A DNA stretch of 64,000 nucleotides from Herbaspirillum sp. WKF16 (GTDB lineage Bacteria > Pseudomonadota > Gammaproteobacteria > Burkholderiales > Burkholderiaceae_D), in the NCBI RefSeq assembly GCF_028993615.1, contig NZ_CP118632.1, positions 992,001-1,056,000 on the forward strand, read 5' to 3'. Shown here in pieces: positions 34,564 through 43,982 of the stretch. Within the stretch, counting starts at the first letter, position 1. Each line of letters opens with the position of its first letter. A program made the translations under genes and the position numbers. The notes beneath the pieces were generated by a model, which worked only from the letters and a program-made list of their open reading frames with translations, was not told the origin of the DNA and searched no databases.

Positions 34564-36117
34564 ATGTCCACTGCTCCCCGCTACATGCTCGGCGTCGATA
34601 TCGGCACCACCAGCACCAAGACCGTCGTCTTCACGCTCGACGGCCGGGTGGTCGCGCAGCACGCGGAGGAGTACCCGGTGATCTGTACCGAGCCGGGCAT
34701 GGCCGAGCAGGATCCCTTGCAGATTTATGAAGCCGCGCTGGGCTCGATTGCCGGCGCGGTGAAGGCGGCCAAGGCGGCGCCCGGCGATATCGCGCTGCTT
34801 TCCTTCAGCGCCGCCATGCACAGCCTGATCGCGCTGGACCGGGACAACGGCCTGCTGTCCAACAGCATCACCTGGGGCGACATCCGCGCCTCGGTCTGGG
34901 CCGAGCGCATCAAGCAGGAGTTCGACGGCAACGCCATCTACCGCCGCACCGGCACGCCCATCCATCCGATGTCGCCGCTGTGCAAGCTGATGTGGCTGCG
35001 TCAAGAGAAGCCGGAGGTGTTCAAGGGCGCCGCGCGCTTCGTCGGCATCAAGGAGTACGTGCTGTTCCGCATCTTCGGCCAGTGGGTGGTGGATCACTCC
35101 ATCGCCTCGGCCACGGGCATGTTCAACCTGCGCGAGCTGGATTGGGACAAGCAGGCGCTGGCGCTGCTGCAGGTGGATGCTGCGCAGTTGCCCACGCCGG
35201 TGCCGACCACCCACCGGCTGCCGGCGCTGCCGGCGGAGATGGCGCAACGCCTGGGCTTGTCGACCGATACGCCCTTGATCATCGGCGCCAATGACGGCGT
35301 GCTGTCCAACCTGGGCGTGAACGCCATCGAGACCGGTCACGTGGCGGTCACCATCGGCACCTCCGGCGCCATGCGCACCGTGATCGACCAGCCGCTGACC
35401 GACCCCCACGGACGCCTGTTCTGCTACGCGCTGACCGAGAAACACTGGGTGGTCGGCGGTCCGGTCAACAATGGCGGCAACATCTTCCGCTGGGTGCGCG
35501 ACGAGCTGGCCACGGCCGAAGCCGCGGCCGCGCGCGAGGAGGGCGTCGATCCGTATGAGGCGCTGACCCGCATCGCCGAGAAGGTCGCGCCCGGCGCCGA
35601 AGGGCTGCTGTTCCATCCCTTCCTGGCCGGCGAGCGCGCCCCGCTGTGGAATGCCGACCTGCGCGGTTCCTTCTTCGGCCTGGGCCTGCACCACGGCAAG
35701 CACCACATGATCCGCGCCGCGCTGGAAGGCGTGATCTTCAACCTCTACAGCATTCTGCCGGCGCTGGAAGACCTGGTCGGCCCGACCAGGCGCATGATGG
35801 CCACCGGCGGCTTCGCCCGCTCGGCGCTGTGGCGCCAGATGATGGCCGATATCTTCAACCGCGAAGTGATGGTGCCCGAGAGCGTGGAGTCGTCCTGCCT
35901 GGGCGCCGCCGTGCTGGGCGCCTATGCGCTGGGGCTGGTGGATTCGCTGGAGGCGATCTCCGGCATGGTCGGTTCCAGCCATCACCACAAGCCCGAGGCG
36001 GACGCGGTCAAGGTCTACGGCCGGCTGCAACCCATCTTCGCCGCGATTCCGGCCAAGCTGGAAAACGAATACCACGCCATCGCCGCTTTCCAGCGCGAGA
36101 TGGTGAAACCGACTTGA
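34564..36117 (+). CDS. gntK: Gluconokinase, FGGY family
   Basis: A 517-residue FGGY sugar kinase: the N-terminal phosphate loop DIGTTSTKTVVF (residues 12-23), a middle block GTSGAMRTV, and the C-terminal ATGGFARSALWRQMMADIF. It phosphorylates D-gluconate to 6-phosphogluconate, the substrate of Edd at 44009. This is the Bacillus/Gram-positive-type kinase, unrelated to the small P-loop gluconokinase of E. coli. AAAGGAAAG precedes the ATG. The next gene begins 29 bases after the stop. Confidence 0.88.
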   Translation: MSTAPRYMLGVDIGTTSTKTVVFTLDGRVVAQHAEEYPVICTEPGMAEQDPLQIYEAALGSIAGAVKAAKAAPGDIALLSFSAAMHSLIALDRDNGLLSNSITWGDIRASVWAERIKQEFDGNAIYRRTGTPIHPMSPLCKLMWLRQEKPEVFKGAARFVGIKEYVLFRIFGQWVVDHSIASATGMFNLRELDWDKQALALLQVDAAQLPTPVPTTHRLPALPAEMAQRLGLSTDTPLIIGANDGVLSNLGVNAIETGHVAVTIGTSGAMRTVIDQPLTDPHGRLFCYALTEKHWVVGGPVNNGGNIFRWVRDELATAEAAAAREEGVDPYEALTRIAEKVAPGAEGLLFHPFLAGERAPLWNADLRGSFFGLGLHHGKHHMIRAALEGVIFNLYSILPALEDLVGPTRRMMATGGFARSALWRQMMADIFNREVMVPESVESSCLGAAVLGAYALGLVDSLEAISGMVGSSHHHKPEADAVKVYGRLQPIFAAIPAKLENEYHAIAAFQREMVKPT

Positions 36118-36146
36118 CACGCACCTACCCGATAACAGGAGACGAC

Positions 36147-36941
36147 ATGACAGAAAAGACCACGGCGCTGCCGGCGGGCCTGAAGGATTTTTCGCTTGAG
36201 GGCAAGCTGGCCCTGATCACCGGATCGTCCGGCGGCATCGGCCTGGCGCTGGCGCGCGGCATGGCGCAGGCGGGCGCGGCCATCGTGCTCAACGGGCGCG
36301 ACGCAGGCAAGCTGGCCCAGGTGGCGCAGCGGCTGCGCGAAGAAGGTCACACCATCCACGAGTCCAGCTTCGACGCCACGTCTTCCGAGGCCGTCAAGGC
36401 TGCGGTGCAGGCCATCGAGGCGGATATCGGCGCCATCGACATCCTGGTCAACAACGCCGGCATCCAGCGCCGCAACCCGCTGGAAGACTTCAAGGAATCC
36501 GACTGGCACGACATCATCAACACCAACCTGAACAGCGTGTTCTACGCCGCGCAGGCGGTGGCGCGCCACATGATTGCCCGCGGGCGCGGCAAGATCATCA
36601 ACATCTGCTCGGTGCAGAGCGAGCTGGGCCGCCCGGGTATTGCGCCCTACGCCGCCACCAAGGGCGCGGTGAAGATGTTCACCAAGGGCATGGCGATCGA
36701 CTGGGGCAAGTACGGCATCCAGGTCAACGGCCTCGGCCCCGGCTACTTCAAGACCGAGATGAACATGGCGCTGGTCAACGACGCCAAGTTCACCGACTGG
36801 CTGGTCGGCCGTACGCCCTCGCGCCGCTGGGGCGACGTCGAGGATTTGGTCGGCGCCGCCGTCTTCCTCGGCAGCGACGCCTCGCGCTTCGTCAACGGCC
36901 ATATCTTGTACGTGGATGGCGGCGTCACCGCCACCCTGTAA
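36147..36941 (+). CDS. Gluconate 5-dehydrogenase (SDR)
   Basis: A 264-residue classical SDR with TGSSGGIG at residues 25-32, NNAG at 102-105, and Ser155, Tyr168 and Lys172 (YAATK). The blocks NNAGIQRRNPLEDF and GLGPGYFKTEMN are typical of gluconate 5-dehydrogenase (IdnO/Gno), which interconverts 5-keto-D-gluconate and D-gluconate with NADP(H). With the idonate dehydrogenase just downstream it gives the route L-idonate to 5-ketogluconate to gluconate. AGGAGA lies 4 bases before the ATG. Confidence 0.87.
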   Translation: MTEKTTALPAGLKDFSLEGKLALITGSSGGIGLALARGMAQAGAAIVLNGRDAGKLAQVAQRLREEGHTIHESSFDATSSEAVKAAVQAIEADIGAIDILVNNAGIQRRNPLEDFKESDWHDIINTNLNSVFYAAQAVARHMIARGRGKIINICSVQSELGRPGIAPYAATKGAVKMFTKGMAIDWGKYGIQVNGLGPGYFKTEMNMALVNDAKFTDWLVGRTPSRRWGDVEDLVGAAVFLGSDASRFVNGHILYVDGGVTATL

Positions 36942-36959
36942 GAACATAAGGAGACTTTC

Positions 36960-37997
36960 ATGCAACAAGGCATCGTCATCCATGCGCCGCACGACCTGCG
37001 CATCCAGGAACTGGAAACCGGCGCGCTGCAGCCGCGGCAGCTGCGGGTCAAGGTCAAGGCCGGCGGCATCTGCGGTTCGGACCTGCACTACTATCATCAC
37101 GGCGGCTTCGGCGTGGTGCGCATCAAGGAGCCGATGGTGCTGGGCCATGAGGTGTCGGGCCAGGTCGACGAGGTCGGCGCGGACATTGCCGACATCGCGC
37201 CCGGTGCACGCATCGCGATCTCTCCCAGCCGTCCCTGCGGCGCCTGCAAGTACTGCCAGGAAGGCAAGCAGAACCATTGCCTGGACATGCGCTTCTACGG
37301 CAGCGCCATGCGCACCCCGCACGTGCAGGGCGCATTCCGCCAGGAGATCGTCATCGAGCGCGCCCAGGCGCATGTCGTGGCGGACCACGTCAGCGACGGC
37401 GAGGCCGCCATGGCCGAGCCGCTGTCGGTGGCGCTGCACGCGGTGCGCCGCGCCGGGCCTTTGGTCGGCAAGCGGGTGCTGGTCACTGGCTGCGGCCCGA
37501 TCGGCGCGCTGGTGGTGATCGCCGCCCGCCGCGCAGGGGCGCTGGAAGTGGTTGCCACCGATGTGGCGAAGATGCCGCTGGAGACCGCCTTGAAGGTCGG
37601 CGCCGACCGCGCTGTCAACATGGTCGAGACGCCCGATGCGCTCAAGGCCTATGCCGCCGACAAGGGCACCTTCGACGTCCTGTTCGAGGCCAGCGGCAAC
37701 GAGCGCGCGCTGGTCGGCGCGCTGGAAGCGCTGCGCCCGCAGGCGATCATCGTGCAGGTCGGCCTGGGCGGCGACATCAACTTCCCGGCCAACCTGCTGG
37801 TGGGCAAGGAGCTGGACTGGCGCGGCGCCTTCCGCTTCCACGAGGAGTTCGCGATGGCGGTGGAGCTGATGAACAAGCGGCTGGTGGATGTGAAGCCGCT
37901 GATCTCGGCGACCTATCCGATCGAGAAATCGGTGGAGGCCTTCGAGATCGCAGGCGACCGCTCGAAGATGATGAAGGTGCAGATCAGTTTTGCTTGA
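36960..37997 (+). CDS. idnD: L-idonate 5-dehydrogenase (zinc MDR)
   Basis: A 345-residue zinc-dependent medium-chain dehydrogenase. Catalytic zinc ligands are Cys38 (GGICGSD) and His63-Glu64 (LGHEVSG); the structural zinc set is Cys93, Cys96, Cys99 and Cys107. The NAD-binding turn is TGCGPIGALVV. It matches the IdnD branch (SAMRTPHVQGAFRQE) that oxidises L-idonate to 5-keto-D-gluconate. It lies 18 bases after the gluconate 5-dehydrogenase gene, with AAGGAG before the ATG, and closes the operon. Confidence 0.87.
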   Translation: MQQGIVIHAPHDLRIQELETGALQPRQLRVKVKAGGICGSDLHYYHHGGFGVVRIKEPMVLGHEVSGQVDEVGADIADIAPGARIAISPSRPCGACKYCQEGKQNHCLDMRFYGSAMRTPHVQGAFRQEIVIERAQAHVVADHVSDGEAAMAEPLSVALHAVRRAGPLVGKRVLVTGCGPIGALVVIAARRAGALEVVATDVAKMPLETALKVGADRAVNMVETPDALKAYAADKGTFDVLFEASGNERALVGALEALRPQAIIVQVGLGGDINFPANLLVGKELDWRGAFRFHEEFAMAVELMNKRLVDVKPLISATYPIEKSVEAFEIAGDRSKMMKVQISFA

Positions 37998-38019
37998 CGC
38001 CTTGCTGCTTGCTTGATGA

Positions 38020-38050
38020 AAAATCCCGGCCGCGCGCCGGGATTTTTTTC
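38020..38050 (+). terminator. Rho-independent terminator of the gluconate/idonate operon
   Basis: Eight-base arms ATCCCGGC / GCCGGGAT, 5-base loop, A-run before and seven Ts after. Confidence 0.9.
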
Positions 38051-38058
38051 TTGGATAC

Positions 38059-38504
38059 GCCGCTGAACGACGCTGGGCTCCTGCTTTCGCAGGAGCGACG
38101 GAGGCGGGGGAGAGGAAACCTGTCGTCCCTGCGAAAGCAGGGACCCAGCGACGTTTGTCATGCCTTGATGTGCCGCTGAACGACGCTGGGCTCCTGCTTT
38201 CGCAGGAGCGACGGAGGTGGGGGGAGAGGAAACCTGTCGTCCCTGCGAAAGCAGGGACCAGCGACGTTTGTCATGCCTTGATGTGCCGCTGAACGACGCT
38301 GGGCTCCTGCTTTCGCAGGAGCGACGGAGGTGGGGGGAGAGGAAACCTGTCGTCCCTGCGAAAGCAGGGACCAGCGACGTTTGTCATGCCTTGATGTGCC
38401 GCTGAACGACGCTGGGCTCCTGCTTTCCCAGGAGCGACGGAAGTGGAGGGAAAGGAAACCTGTCGTCCCTGCGAAAGCAGGGACCCAGCGACGTTCGTCA
38501 TGCC
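38059..38504. repeat. Four tandem copies of a 113-bp unit built from repeat family 1
   Basis: GCCGCTGAACGACGCTGGGC recurs at 38059, 38172, 38285 and 38398, exactly 113 bases apart each time. Each unit holds a forward family-1 repeat (CTCCTGC / GCAGGAG hairpin), a purine-rich GGAGGTGGGG linker, and an inverted family-1 repeat (CCTGTCGTCCCTGC...). Units 2 and 3 are nearly identical and share a one-base loss (GGGACCAGCG for GGGACCCAGCG). It fills the gap 38050-38531, which has no gene. Confidence 0.9.
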
Positions 38505-38531
38505 CCGCAAACGCCGGGGCCATCCGCCGCC

Positions 38532-39467
38532 TTACTTCAGGGCGTCAACAATCTTGTCCAGCTTCACCGCATCCGCCGCGAACAGGCGAATACCCTCGGC
38601 CAGCTTTTCAGTCGCCATCGCATCGCCGTTCAGCGCCAGGCGGAAGGCCTTCTCGTCCAGCGACACGCGCTCGATCTCGGCGGCCTGCGCGGCCTCGCGG
38701 CTGAGCTTGCGCTCGACCGGGGCGTCGGCGTCGGCCAGCTTTTGCAGCAGCTCGGGGCTGATGGTCAAGAGGTCGCAGCCTGCCAGCTCGACGATCTGCG
38801 AGGTGTTGCGGAAGCTCGCGCCCATCACCTCGGTGGCGTAGCCGAACTTGCGGTAGTAGTTGTAGACCGCCTTGACCGACTGCACGCCCGGATCGTCGGC
38901 GCCGGCGTATTCCTGGCCGGTGGACTTCTTGAACCAGTCGTAGATGCGGCCGACGAAGGGCGAGATCAGTTGTACTCCCGCCTCGGCGCAGGCGATCGCC
39001 TGGGGCAGCGAGAACAGCAGGGTCAGGTTGCAGCGGATGCCTTCCTTTTCCAGGATCTCGGCGGCGCGGATGCCTTCCCAGGTGGAGGCGATCTTGATGA
39101 GCACGCGCTCGCGCTGGATGCCGGCTTGCTCGTACAGACGAATCAGCTCGCGGCCCTTGGCGACGGTGCCCTCGGTGTCGAAGGACAGGCGCGCGTCGGT
39201 CTCGGTGGAGACGCGGCCGGGGATGAGCTTCAGGATCTCCAGGCCGAAGGCGACCAGCAGGCGGTCGATGATCTGCTCGGTGCTCTTGCCGGCGTTGGCC
39301 TTGACCACGCCTTCCAGCAGCGGCTTGTACTCGTCCTTCTGCACCGCCTTCAGGATCAGCGACGGGTTGGTGGTCGCATCCTGCGGCGCGATGGCCTTCA
39401 TCGCCTGGAAGTCGCCGGTGTCGGCGACGATGGTGGTGTACTGCTTCAACTGCTCAAGCTGGCTCAT
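38532..39467 (-). CDS. tal: Transaldolase
   Basis: A 311-residue TIM-barrel enzyme of the TalB type. The Schiff-base lysine is Lys125 in [10 protein letters not shown]; other family blocks are [10 protein letters not shown] (residues 30-39) and the later GASFRN. It moves a dihydroxyacetone unit between sugar phosphates in the non-oxidative pentose phosphate pathway. It is last in the minus-strand run pgi-zwf-hexR-tal, 114 bases after hexR. The start at 39467 is chosen for family length; AGGATC precedes it. Confidence 0.93.
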   Translation of the reverse strand: MSQLEQLKQYTTIVADTGDFQAMKAIAPQDATTNPSLILKAVQKDEYKPLLEGVVKANAGKSTEQIIDRLLVAFGLEILKLIPGRVSTETDARLSFDTEGTVAKGRELIRLYEQAGIQRERVLIKIASTWEGIRAAEILEKEGIRCNLTLLFSLPQAIACAEAGVQLISPFVGRIYDWFKKSTGQEYAGADDPGVQSVKAVYNYYRKFGYATEVMGASFRNTSQIVELAGCDLLTISPELLQKLADADAPVERKLSREAAQAAEIERVSLDEKAFRLALNGDAMATEKLAEGIRLFAADAVKLDKIVDALK

Positions 39468-39581
39468 GGGAGATCCTGGTTGCAAAGTTGGAAGGAAGGC
39501 TCAACAGCAGCATTGTACGCAATCGGCGCGCGCTGTCTGTCGGCGAAAGACTGATCCTTGATGCGCCGCAGGGTCGGCGGA

Positions 39582-40442
39582 TCAGCGGAAGAAGGAGTCG
39601 AACTGCATGTCGAACTTCTGCAGCGACTTTTGCGCGTTCTGCATCTTCTTGCGGAATTCCGGGCCGCGCCGCAGCGCCAGGCCGACCGCCAGGATGTCGA
39701 TCACCACCAGGTGCGCCAGGCGCGCCGAGATCGGCGTGTAGGGGTCGATGTTGAAGGACAGGTCGATCGGCACCAGCACCGTGGCCAGCTCGGCCAGCGG
39801 CGTGCCGGACGGACCCAGCACGATGATGTCGGCGCCGCCCTTCCTGGCCAGCTGGATCGAGCGCAACAGCGCCGCGTTGCCGCCGCGCTGCGAGATCGCC
39901 ACCACGCAGTCGCCGGCCTTCAGCAGCGAGGCCGCGATGCTGTGGATGTGCGGGTCGGAGTAGGCCACCGTGGGCACGCCGGAGCGGAAGAATTTGTGCT
40001 GCGCGTCGTTGGCCACGATGCCGGAGGTGCCCTGGCCGTAGAACTCGATCTTGTTGGCGCGCGCCAGCACTTCCAGCGCCAGCTGGATGGCGTCCGGATT
40101 GAGGTGGTTGCGCAGGTCGAGCAGGGTGTTGATCGAGCGGCTGCAGATCTTGTTGACCAGGTCGGCCGCCAGGTCGTCCTGGGCCAGCGTCTCGTCGGCG
40201 CCCGGCAGGGCCAGCGCCAGGCTCTGCGCCAGCTTGAGCTTGAAGTCGTGCCAGCCCTCGTAGCCGATCGCGCGGCAGAAGCGGATCACGGTCGGCTCCG
40301 AGACTTCCGCGTTCTTGGCCAGCGCTGTCAGGTTCTCCGCCAATGCCAGCTGCGGGTTGGCGAGGATGGTCGCGGCCACCTTCTTCTCCGACTTGGAGAG
40401 GGAGTTGATGTGGGTGCGGATGGAGTCGAGCAGCATGGACAT
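39582..40442 (-). CDS. hexR: HexR, RpiR-family regulator of glucose and Entner-Doudoroff genes
   Basis: A 286-residue protein with the RpiR helix-turn-helix (about residues 1-75; ALAKNAEVSEPTVIRFCRAIG) and a C-terminal SIS sugar-phosphate isomerase domain (about 115-260; IEFYGQGTSGIVANDAQHKF). It matches HexR, which in pseudomonads and Shewanella binds 2-keto-3-deoxy-6-phosphogluconate (KDPG) and controls zwf, edd, eda and related genes. It lies 21 bases after zwf in the same operon. Sites of the HexR type (TGTART-N3-ATTACA) are seen upstream of pgi and of edd. Confidence 0.9.
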   Translation of the reverse strand: MSMLLDSIRTHINSLSKSEKKVAATILANPQLALAENLTALAKNAEVSEPTVIRFCRAIGYEGWHDFKLKLAQSLALALPGADETLAQDDLAADLVNKICSRSINTLLDLRNHLNPDAIQLALEVLARANKIEFYGQGTSGIVANDAQHKFFRSGVPTVAYSDPHIHSIAASLLKAGDCVVAISQRGGNAALLRSIQLARKGGADIIVLGPSGTPLAELATVLVPIDLSFNIDPYTPISARLAHLVVIDILAVGLALRRGPEFRKKMQNAQKSLQKFDMQFDSFFR

Positions 40443-40463
40443 GGCGCGGCCTGGTGCTTTTCG

Positions 40464-41930
40464 TCAGACCTCGGGCAGCGCTTCTTCGCGCCACTGCAGG
40501 CCGTCGCGGCCGATCAGGGCGCTGGCGGCGGCGGGGCCCCAGGTGCCGGCGTTGTACGGGATGGGGTCGGCTTCCTGCTGATCCCAGTGGTTGAGGATGG
40601 GCTCGACCCATTCCCACGCCGCTTCCAGCTCGTCGCTGCGCATGAACAGGGTCAGGTGGCCGCGCAGCACGTCCAGCAGCAGTCGCTCGTAGGCGTCCAT
40701 GCGCGGGGTCTTGAATTTCTCGCGGAAGTCCAGCTCCAGCTCGACCGGGCGCAGGCGCATGCCGTCGCCGGGTTGCTTGGCCATCAGGTTCATGTGCAGG
40801 CCCTCATCGGGCTGCAGGCGGATCACCAGGCAGTTCGGGGTGTCGTTCTGGTGCGCGAAGATCGAGTGCGGCACACTCTTGAAGCGCACCACGATCTCGG
40901 CCAGCGAGTCGGCCATGCGCTTGCCGGTGCGCAGGTAGAACGGCACGCCGGCCCAGCGCCAGGTGTCGATCTCGGCTTTCACCGCGACGAAGGTCTCGGT
41001 ACGCGAGTCGGGATTGGCGTCGGCTTCCTTGCGGTAGCCCGGCACCGCCACGCCGTTGACGTGGCCGGCGCGGTACTGGCCGCGCACCACGTTCATGGCC
41101 AGCGTGGTGGGCGTGAAGCGCTTCAGCGAGCGCAGCACCTTGAGCTTTTCGTCGCGCACGGCGTCGGCCGAGTTGGAGACCGGCGGTTCCATGGCGACGA
41201 TACACAGCAGCTGCAGCAGGTGGTTCTGCAGCATGTCGCGCAGCGCGCCGGAGGTGTCGTAGTAGTCGAAGCGGCCGCCCACGCCGAGCTCTTCGGCGAT
41301 GGTGATCTGCACGTCGGAAATCCACTCGCGGCGCCACAGCGGCTCGAACAGCACGTTGCCGAAGCGCAGCGCCAGCAGGTTCTGCACCGCCTCCTTGCCG
41401 AGGTAGTGGTCGATGCGGAAGATCTGCGATTCCTCGAAGTAGCGGCCGACATGCTTGTTGATGTCGCGCGCCGATTCCAGGTCGCGGCCCAGCGGTTTTT
41501 CCAGCACCACGCGCGAGGCCGGCGTCACCAGCCCGGCCTTGGAGAGGTTCTCGCAGATCGAGGCGAACAGGCTGGGCGGGGTGGCCAGGTAGAACACGCG
41601 CGGCAGGCCTTCGGCGTCGCGCAGCGCATCCTTCAGGTGCGAGAAGCTGGCGCCTTCCTTGGCGTTGACCGACGCATATTGCAGGCGGGAGCAGAAGCGT
41701 TCCCAGACCGCGGCGTCGAGGTTGGCGGCGGGGATGTGCGGTTTGGAATCCTTCTCCACGATCTGCAGGAATTCTTCCTTGCTCTTGTCGTCGCGGCCGA
41801 TGCAGACGATGCGCGCCGCGGGCGGCAGGTCGCGCGCGCGGTCGCGCGCATACAGCGCGGGCAGCAGCTTGCGCATCGAGAGGTCGCCGGTGCCGCCGAA
41901 TAAAACCAGATCGAAATCGGAAATAGCCAT
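40464..41930 (-). CDS. zwf: Glucose-6-phosphate 1-dehydrogenase
   Basis: A 488-residue enzyme with the N-terminal NADP fold (GGTGDL, residues 12-17), EKPLGRDL at 144-151 and the active-site signature RIDHYLGKE at 172-180. It oxidises glucose 6-phosphate to 6-phosphogluconolactone, feeding the Entner-Doudoroff and pentose phosphate routes. It lies 81 bases after pgi and 21 bases before hexR on the minus strand. No 6-phosphogluconolactonase (pgl) gene is found between or beside them, where many relatives have it. Confidence 0.94.
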   Translation of the reverse strand: MAISDFDLVLFGGTGDLSMRKLLPALYARDRARDLPPAARIVCIGRDDKSKEEFLQIVEKDSKPHIPAANLDAAVWERFCSRLQYASVNAKEGASFSHLKDALRDAEGLPRVFYLATPPSLFASICENLSKAGLVTPASRVVLEKPLGRDLESARDINKHVGRYFEESQIFRIDHYLGKEAVQNLLALRFGNVLFEPLWRREWISDVQITIAEELGVGGRFDYYDTSGALRDMLQNHLLQLLCIVAMEPPVSNSADAVRDEKLKVLRSLKRFTPTTLAMNVVRGQYRAGHVNGVAVPGYRKEADANPDSRTETFVAVKAEIDTWRWAGVPFYLRTGKRMADSLAEIVVRFKSVPHSIFAHQNDTPNCLVIRLQPDEGLHMNLMAKQPGDGMRLRPVELELDFREKFKTPRMDAYERLLLDVLRGHLTLFMRSDELEAAWEWVEPILNHWDQQEADPIPYNAGTWGPAAASALIGRDGLQWREEALPEV

Positions 41931-42011
41931 GGTGTGATAACGGTTCGTCTACGTTGGTGGGGGCGCGCCTGCGCGCCGTTGCCTTGCTTGGTTCGTCGGT
42001 TGCCGCGCGCC

Positions 42012-43667
42012 TCAGCCGTCCAGCCGCGCCTGTTTCGCCAGTGCAATCAGGGCGTTGGTGGAGGCGTCGTGCAGCGCCGGGTTGGATTGCGCCATGAGCT
42101 CGCCATGGATCGTCCTGGCCAGCACCTTGCCCAGTTCCACGCCCCACTGGTCGAAGCTGTTGATGCCCCAGACCGCGCCCTGCACGAAGGTCTTGTGCTC
42201 GTACAGCGCGATCAGCGAGCCCAGGCTCTGCGGCGTCAGCTCGGGCAGCAGGATGGTGTTGCTGGGGCGGTTGCCGTCGAAGGTTTTGTGCGGCAAAAGC
42301 GCATTCAGTTCCGCGGCGGCCACGCCTTGCCTGTCGAGGTCGGCGCGCACTTCGCCGGCATCCTTGCCGCGCATGAAGGCTTCCGACTGGGCGAAGCAGT
42401 TGGCCAGCAGCACGTCGTGGTGCTCGGCGATGCCGTGCGAGGGCTTCAGCACGGCGATGAATTCGATGGGCGTGACGTCGGTGCCCTGGTGCAGCAGCTG
42501 GAAGAAGGCGTGCTGGCCGTTGGTGCCGACGTCGCCCCAGATGAAGGGGCAGGTGGCCACGCCCACCGGCGTGCCGTCGCGCGTGATGCGCTTGCCGTTG
42601 CTCTCCATGTCGAGCTGCTGGAGGTAGGCCGGGAAATAGCGCAGCCACTGGTGATAGGGCGCCACCGACAGCGATTCGCTGTTGAAGAAGTTGCGGTTCC
42701 AGATGCCGATCAGGGCCTGGATCACCGGCATGTTCGATTCCAGCGGCGCTTCCTGGAAATGGCGGTCCATCTCGTGGGCGCCGGCCAGGAAGCCGGCGAA
42801 GTTGTCGAATCCCACCAGCAGCGCCACCGGCAGGCCGATGGCCGACCATACCGAATAGCGGCCGCCGACCCAGTCCCAGAAGGGGAACATGTTGTCGGGA
42901 TCGATGCCGAACGCGGCGACCTCCTGCGCATTGGTGGACACCGCGACGAAATGCCGCGCCAGGTCGGCCTGTTGGCCGTGGCGCAGGAACCAGGCGCGCG
43001 CGGAACGCGCGTTCAACATGGTCTCCTGGGTAGTGAAGGTCTTGGAGGCGACGATGAACAGTGTTGTCTCGGGGTCAACTTTGGACAGCACCTCGTCGAG
43101 GTCGTGGCCGTCGACGTTGGAGACGAAGTGGGCGGTCAGGCGCGCATGGGCGTACTGGCGCAGCGCCGTGCACACCATCTGCGGGCCGAGGAAGGAGCCG
43201 CCGATGCCGATGTTGACGATGTCGGTGATCTCGCGTCCGGTATGGCCGCGCCACTGGCCGCCGCGCACGCGTTCGGAGAACGCGCGCATGTGGGCCAGGA
43301 CGGCTTGAACGTCCGCGCCGACCTGCTGTCCATCCACCTGCACGGTACAGGCGCCGGCGGGCGCGCGCAGGGCGGTGTGCAAGACCGCGCGATGTTCGGT
43401 AAAGTTGATCTTCTCGCCGCTGAACATGGCGTCGCGCAGGGCTTCCACGCCGCGCTCGCGCGCCAGGCTCATCAGCAGGGACAGGGTATCGGATTCGATG
43501 CGGTTCTTGGAGTAGTCCAGCAGCAGCCCGGCGGCGCGCACCGACATGCGCTCGAAGCGGTCGGGCTGTTGCGCGAACAGGTCGCGCATGTGCCAGCTGA
43601 CGGCCTTGGCATGATGCTGCTGCAGAGCCTTGAAGGCGGCCGTGTCGGTCAGGGCGGTGGTGTGCAT
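42012..43667 (-). CDS. pgi: Glucose-6-phosphate isomerase
   Basis: A 551-residue enzyme with the PGI signature DWVGGRYS at residues 265-272, [10 protein letters not shown] near 153, [11 protein letters not shown] near 207 and the C-terminal [11 protein letters not shown]. It interconverts glucose 6-phosphate and fructose 6-phosphate, letting triose and fructose phosphates cycle back to the Entner-Doudoroff route. It is first in the operon; a HexR-type site lies 127-141 bases upstream. Confidence 0.94.
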   Translation of the reverse strand: MHTTALTDTAAFKALQQHHAKAVSWHMRDLFAQQPDRFERMSVRAAGLLLDYSKNRIESDTLSLLMSLARERGVEALRDAMFSGEKINFTEHRAVLHTALRAPAGACTVQVDGQQVGADVQAVLAHMRAFSERVRGGQWRGHTGREITDIVNIGIGGSFLGPQMVCTALRQYAHARLTAHFVSNVDGHDLDEVLSKVDPETTLFIVASKTFTTQETMLNARSARAWFLRHGQQADLARHFVAVSTNAQEVAAFGIDPDNMFPFWDWVGGRYSVWSAIGLPVALLVGFDNFAGFLAGAHEMDRHFQEAPLESNMPVIQALIGIWNRNFFNSESLSVAPYHQWLRYFPAYLQQLDMESNGKRITRDGTPVGVATCPFIWGDVGTNGQHAFFQLLHQGTDVTPIEFIAVLKPSHGIAEHHDVLLANCFAQSEAFMRGKDAGEVRADLDRQGVAAAELNALLPHKTFDGNRPSNTILLPELTPQSLGSLIALYEHKTFVQGAVWGINSFDQWGVELGKVLARTIHGELMAQSNPALHDASTNALIALAKQARLDG

Positions 43668-43793
43668 GTGTCTTCGGTCTGTTGGCGGCCGCAGCGCCCC
43701 GGCTTCCCGCGAAAGTATTCGCGCGCCGGCCGCGGCGGCATGGCGATATTCTATGGTTTGACGGCCAGACTATACATCAATTGCGAATCGAAC

Positions 43794-43808
43794 GGTAATT
43801 TCACTACA
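43794..43808 (-). promoter_or_regulatory. HexR-type operator upstream of pgi
   Basis: On the minus strand this reads TGTAGTGAAATTACC, matching the HexR pattern TGTART-N3-ATTACA except for the last base. It differs from the edd copy at only two of 15 positions. Confidence 0.65.
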
Positions 43809-43967
43809 GTTTATGACGCGTGGATGACAAGTCGCAGTGAATCCTCGATTCGCCCTGTAATGCAGACTGATAAGGCTTTTCAGCAGTTTTTGAAGCGCCA
43901 ATGAAAAAATGCGCCGTCACGGGATATCCCGATGATCTAAGTGTATGATTTCATTCATTGAAAATTG

Positions 43968-43982
43968 TGTAGTAAAATTACA
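43968..43982 (+). promoter_or_regulatory. HexR-type operator upstream of edd
   Basis: TGTAGTAAAATTACA matches the HexR pattern TGTART-N3-ATTACA fully. It ends 26 bases before the edd start codon and directly abuts the GntR-type site. Confidence 0.7.

Noticed and set aside
38059..38504. Regular repeats that could be taken for a CRISPR array
   Set aside because: The period is 113 bases and the whole unit is repeated, so there are no unique spacers; each unit is a pair of palindromes, and no cas genes are near.
39558..41903. A 781-codon open frame on the plus strand opposite hexR and zwf
   Set aside because: It spans two convincing minus-strand genes and their gap, and its translation has no family resemblance.
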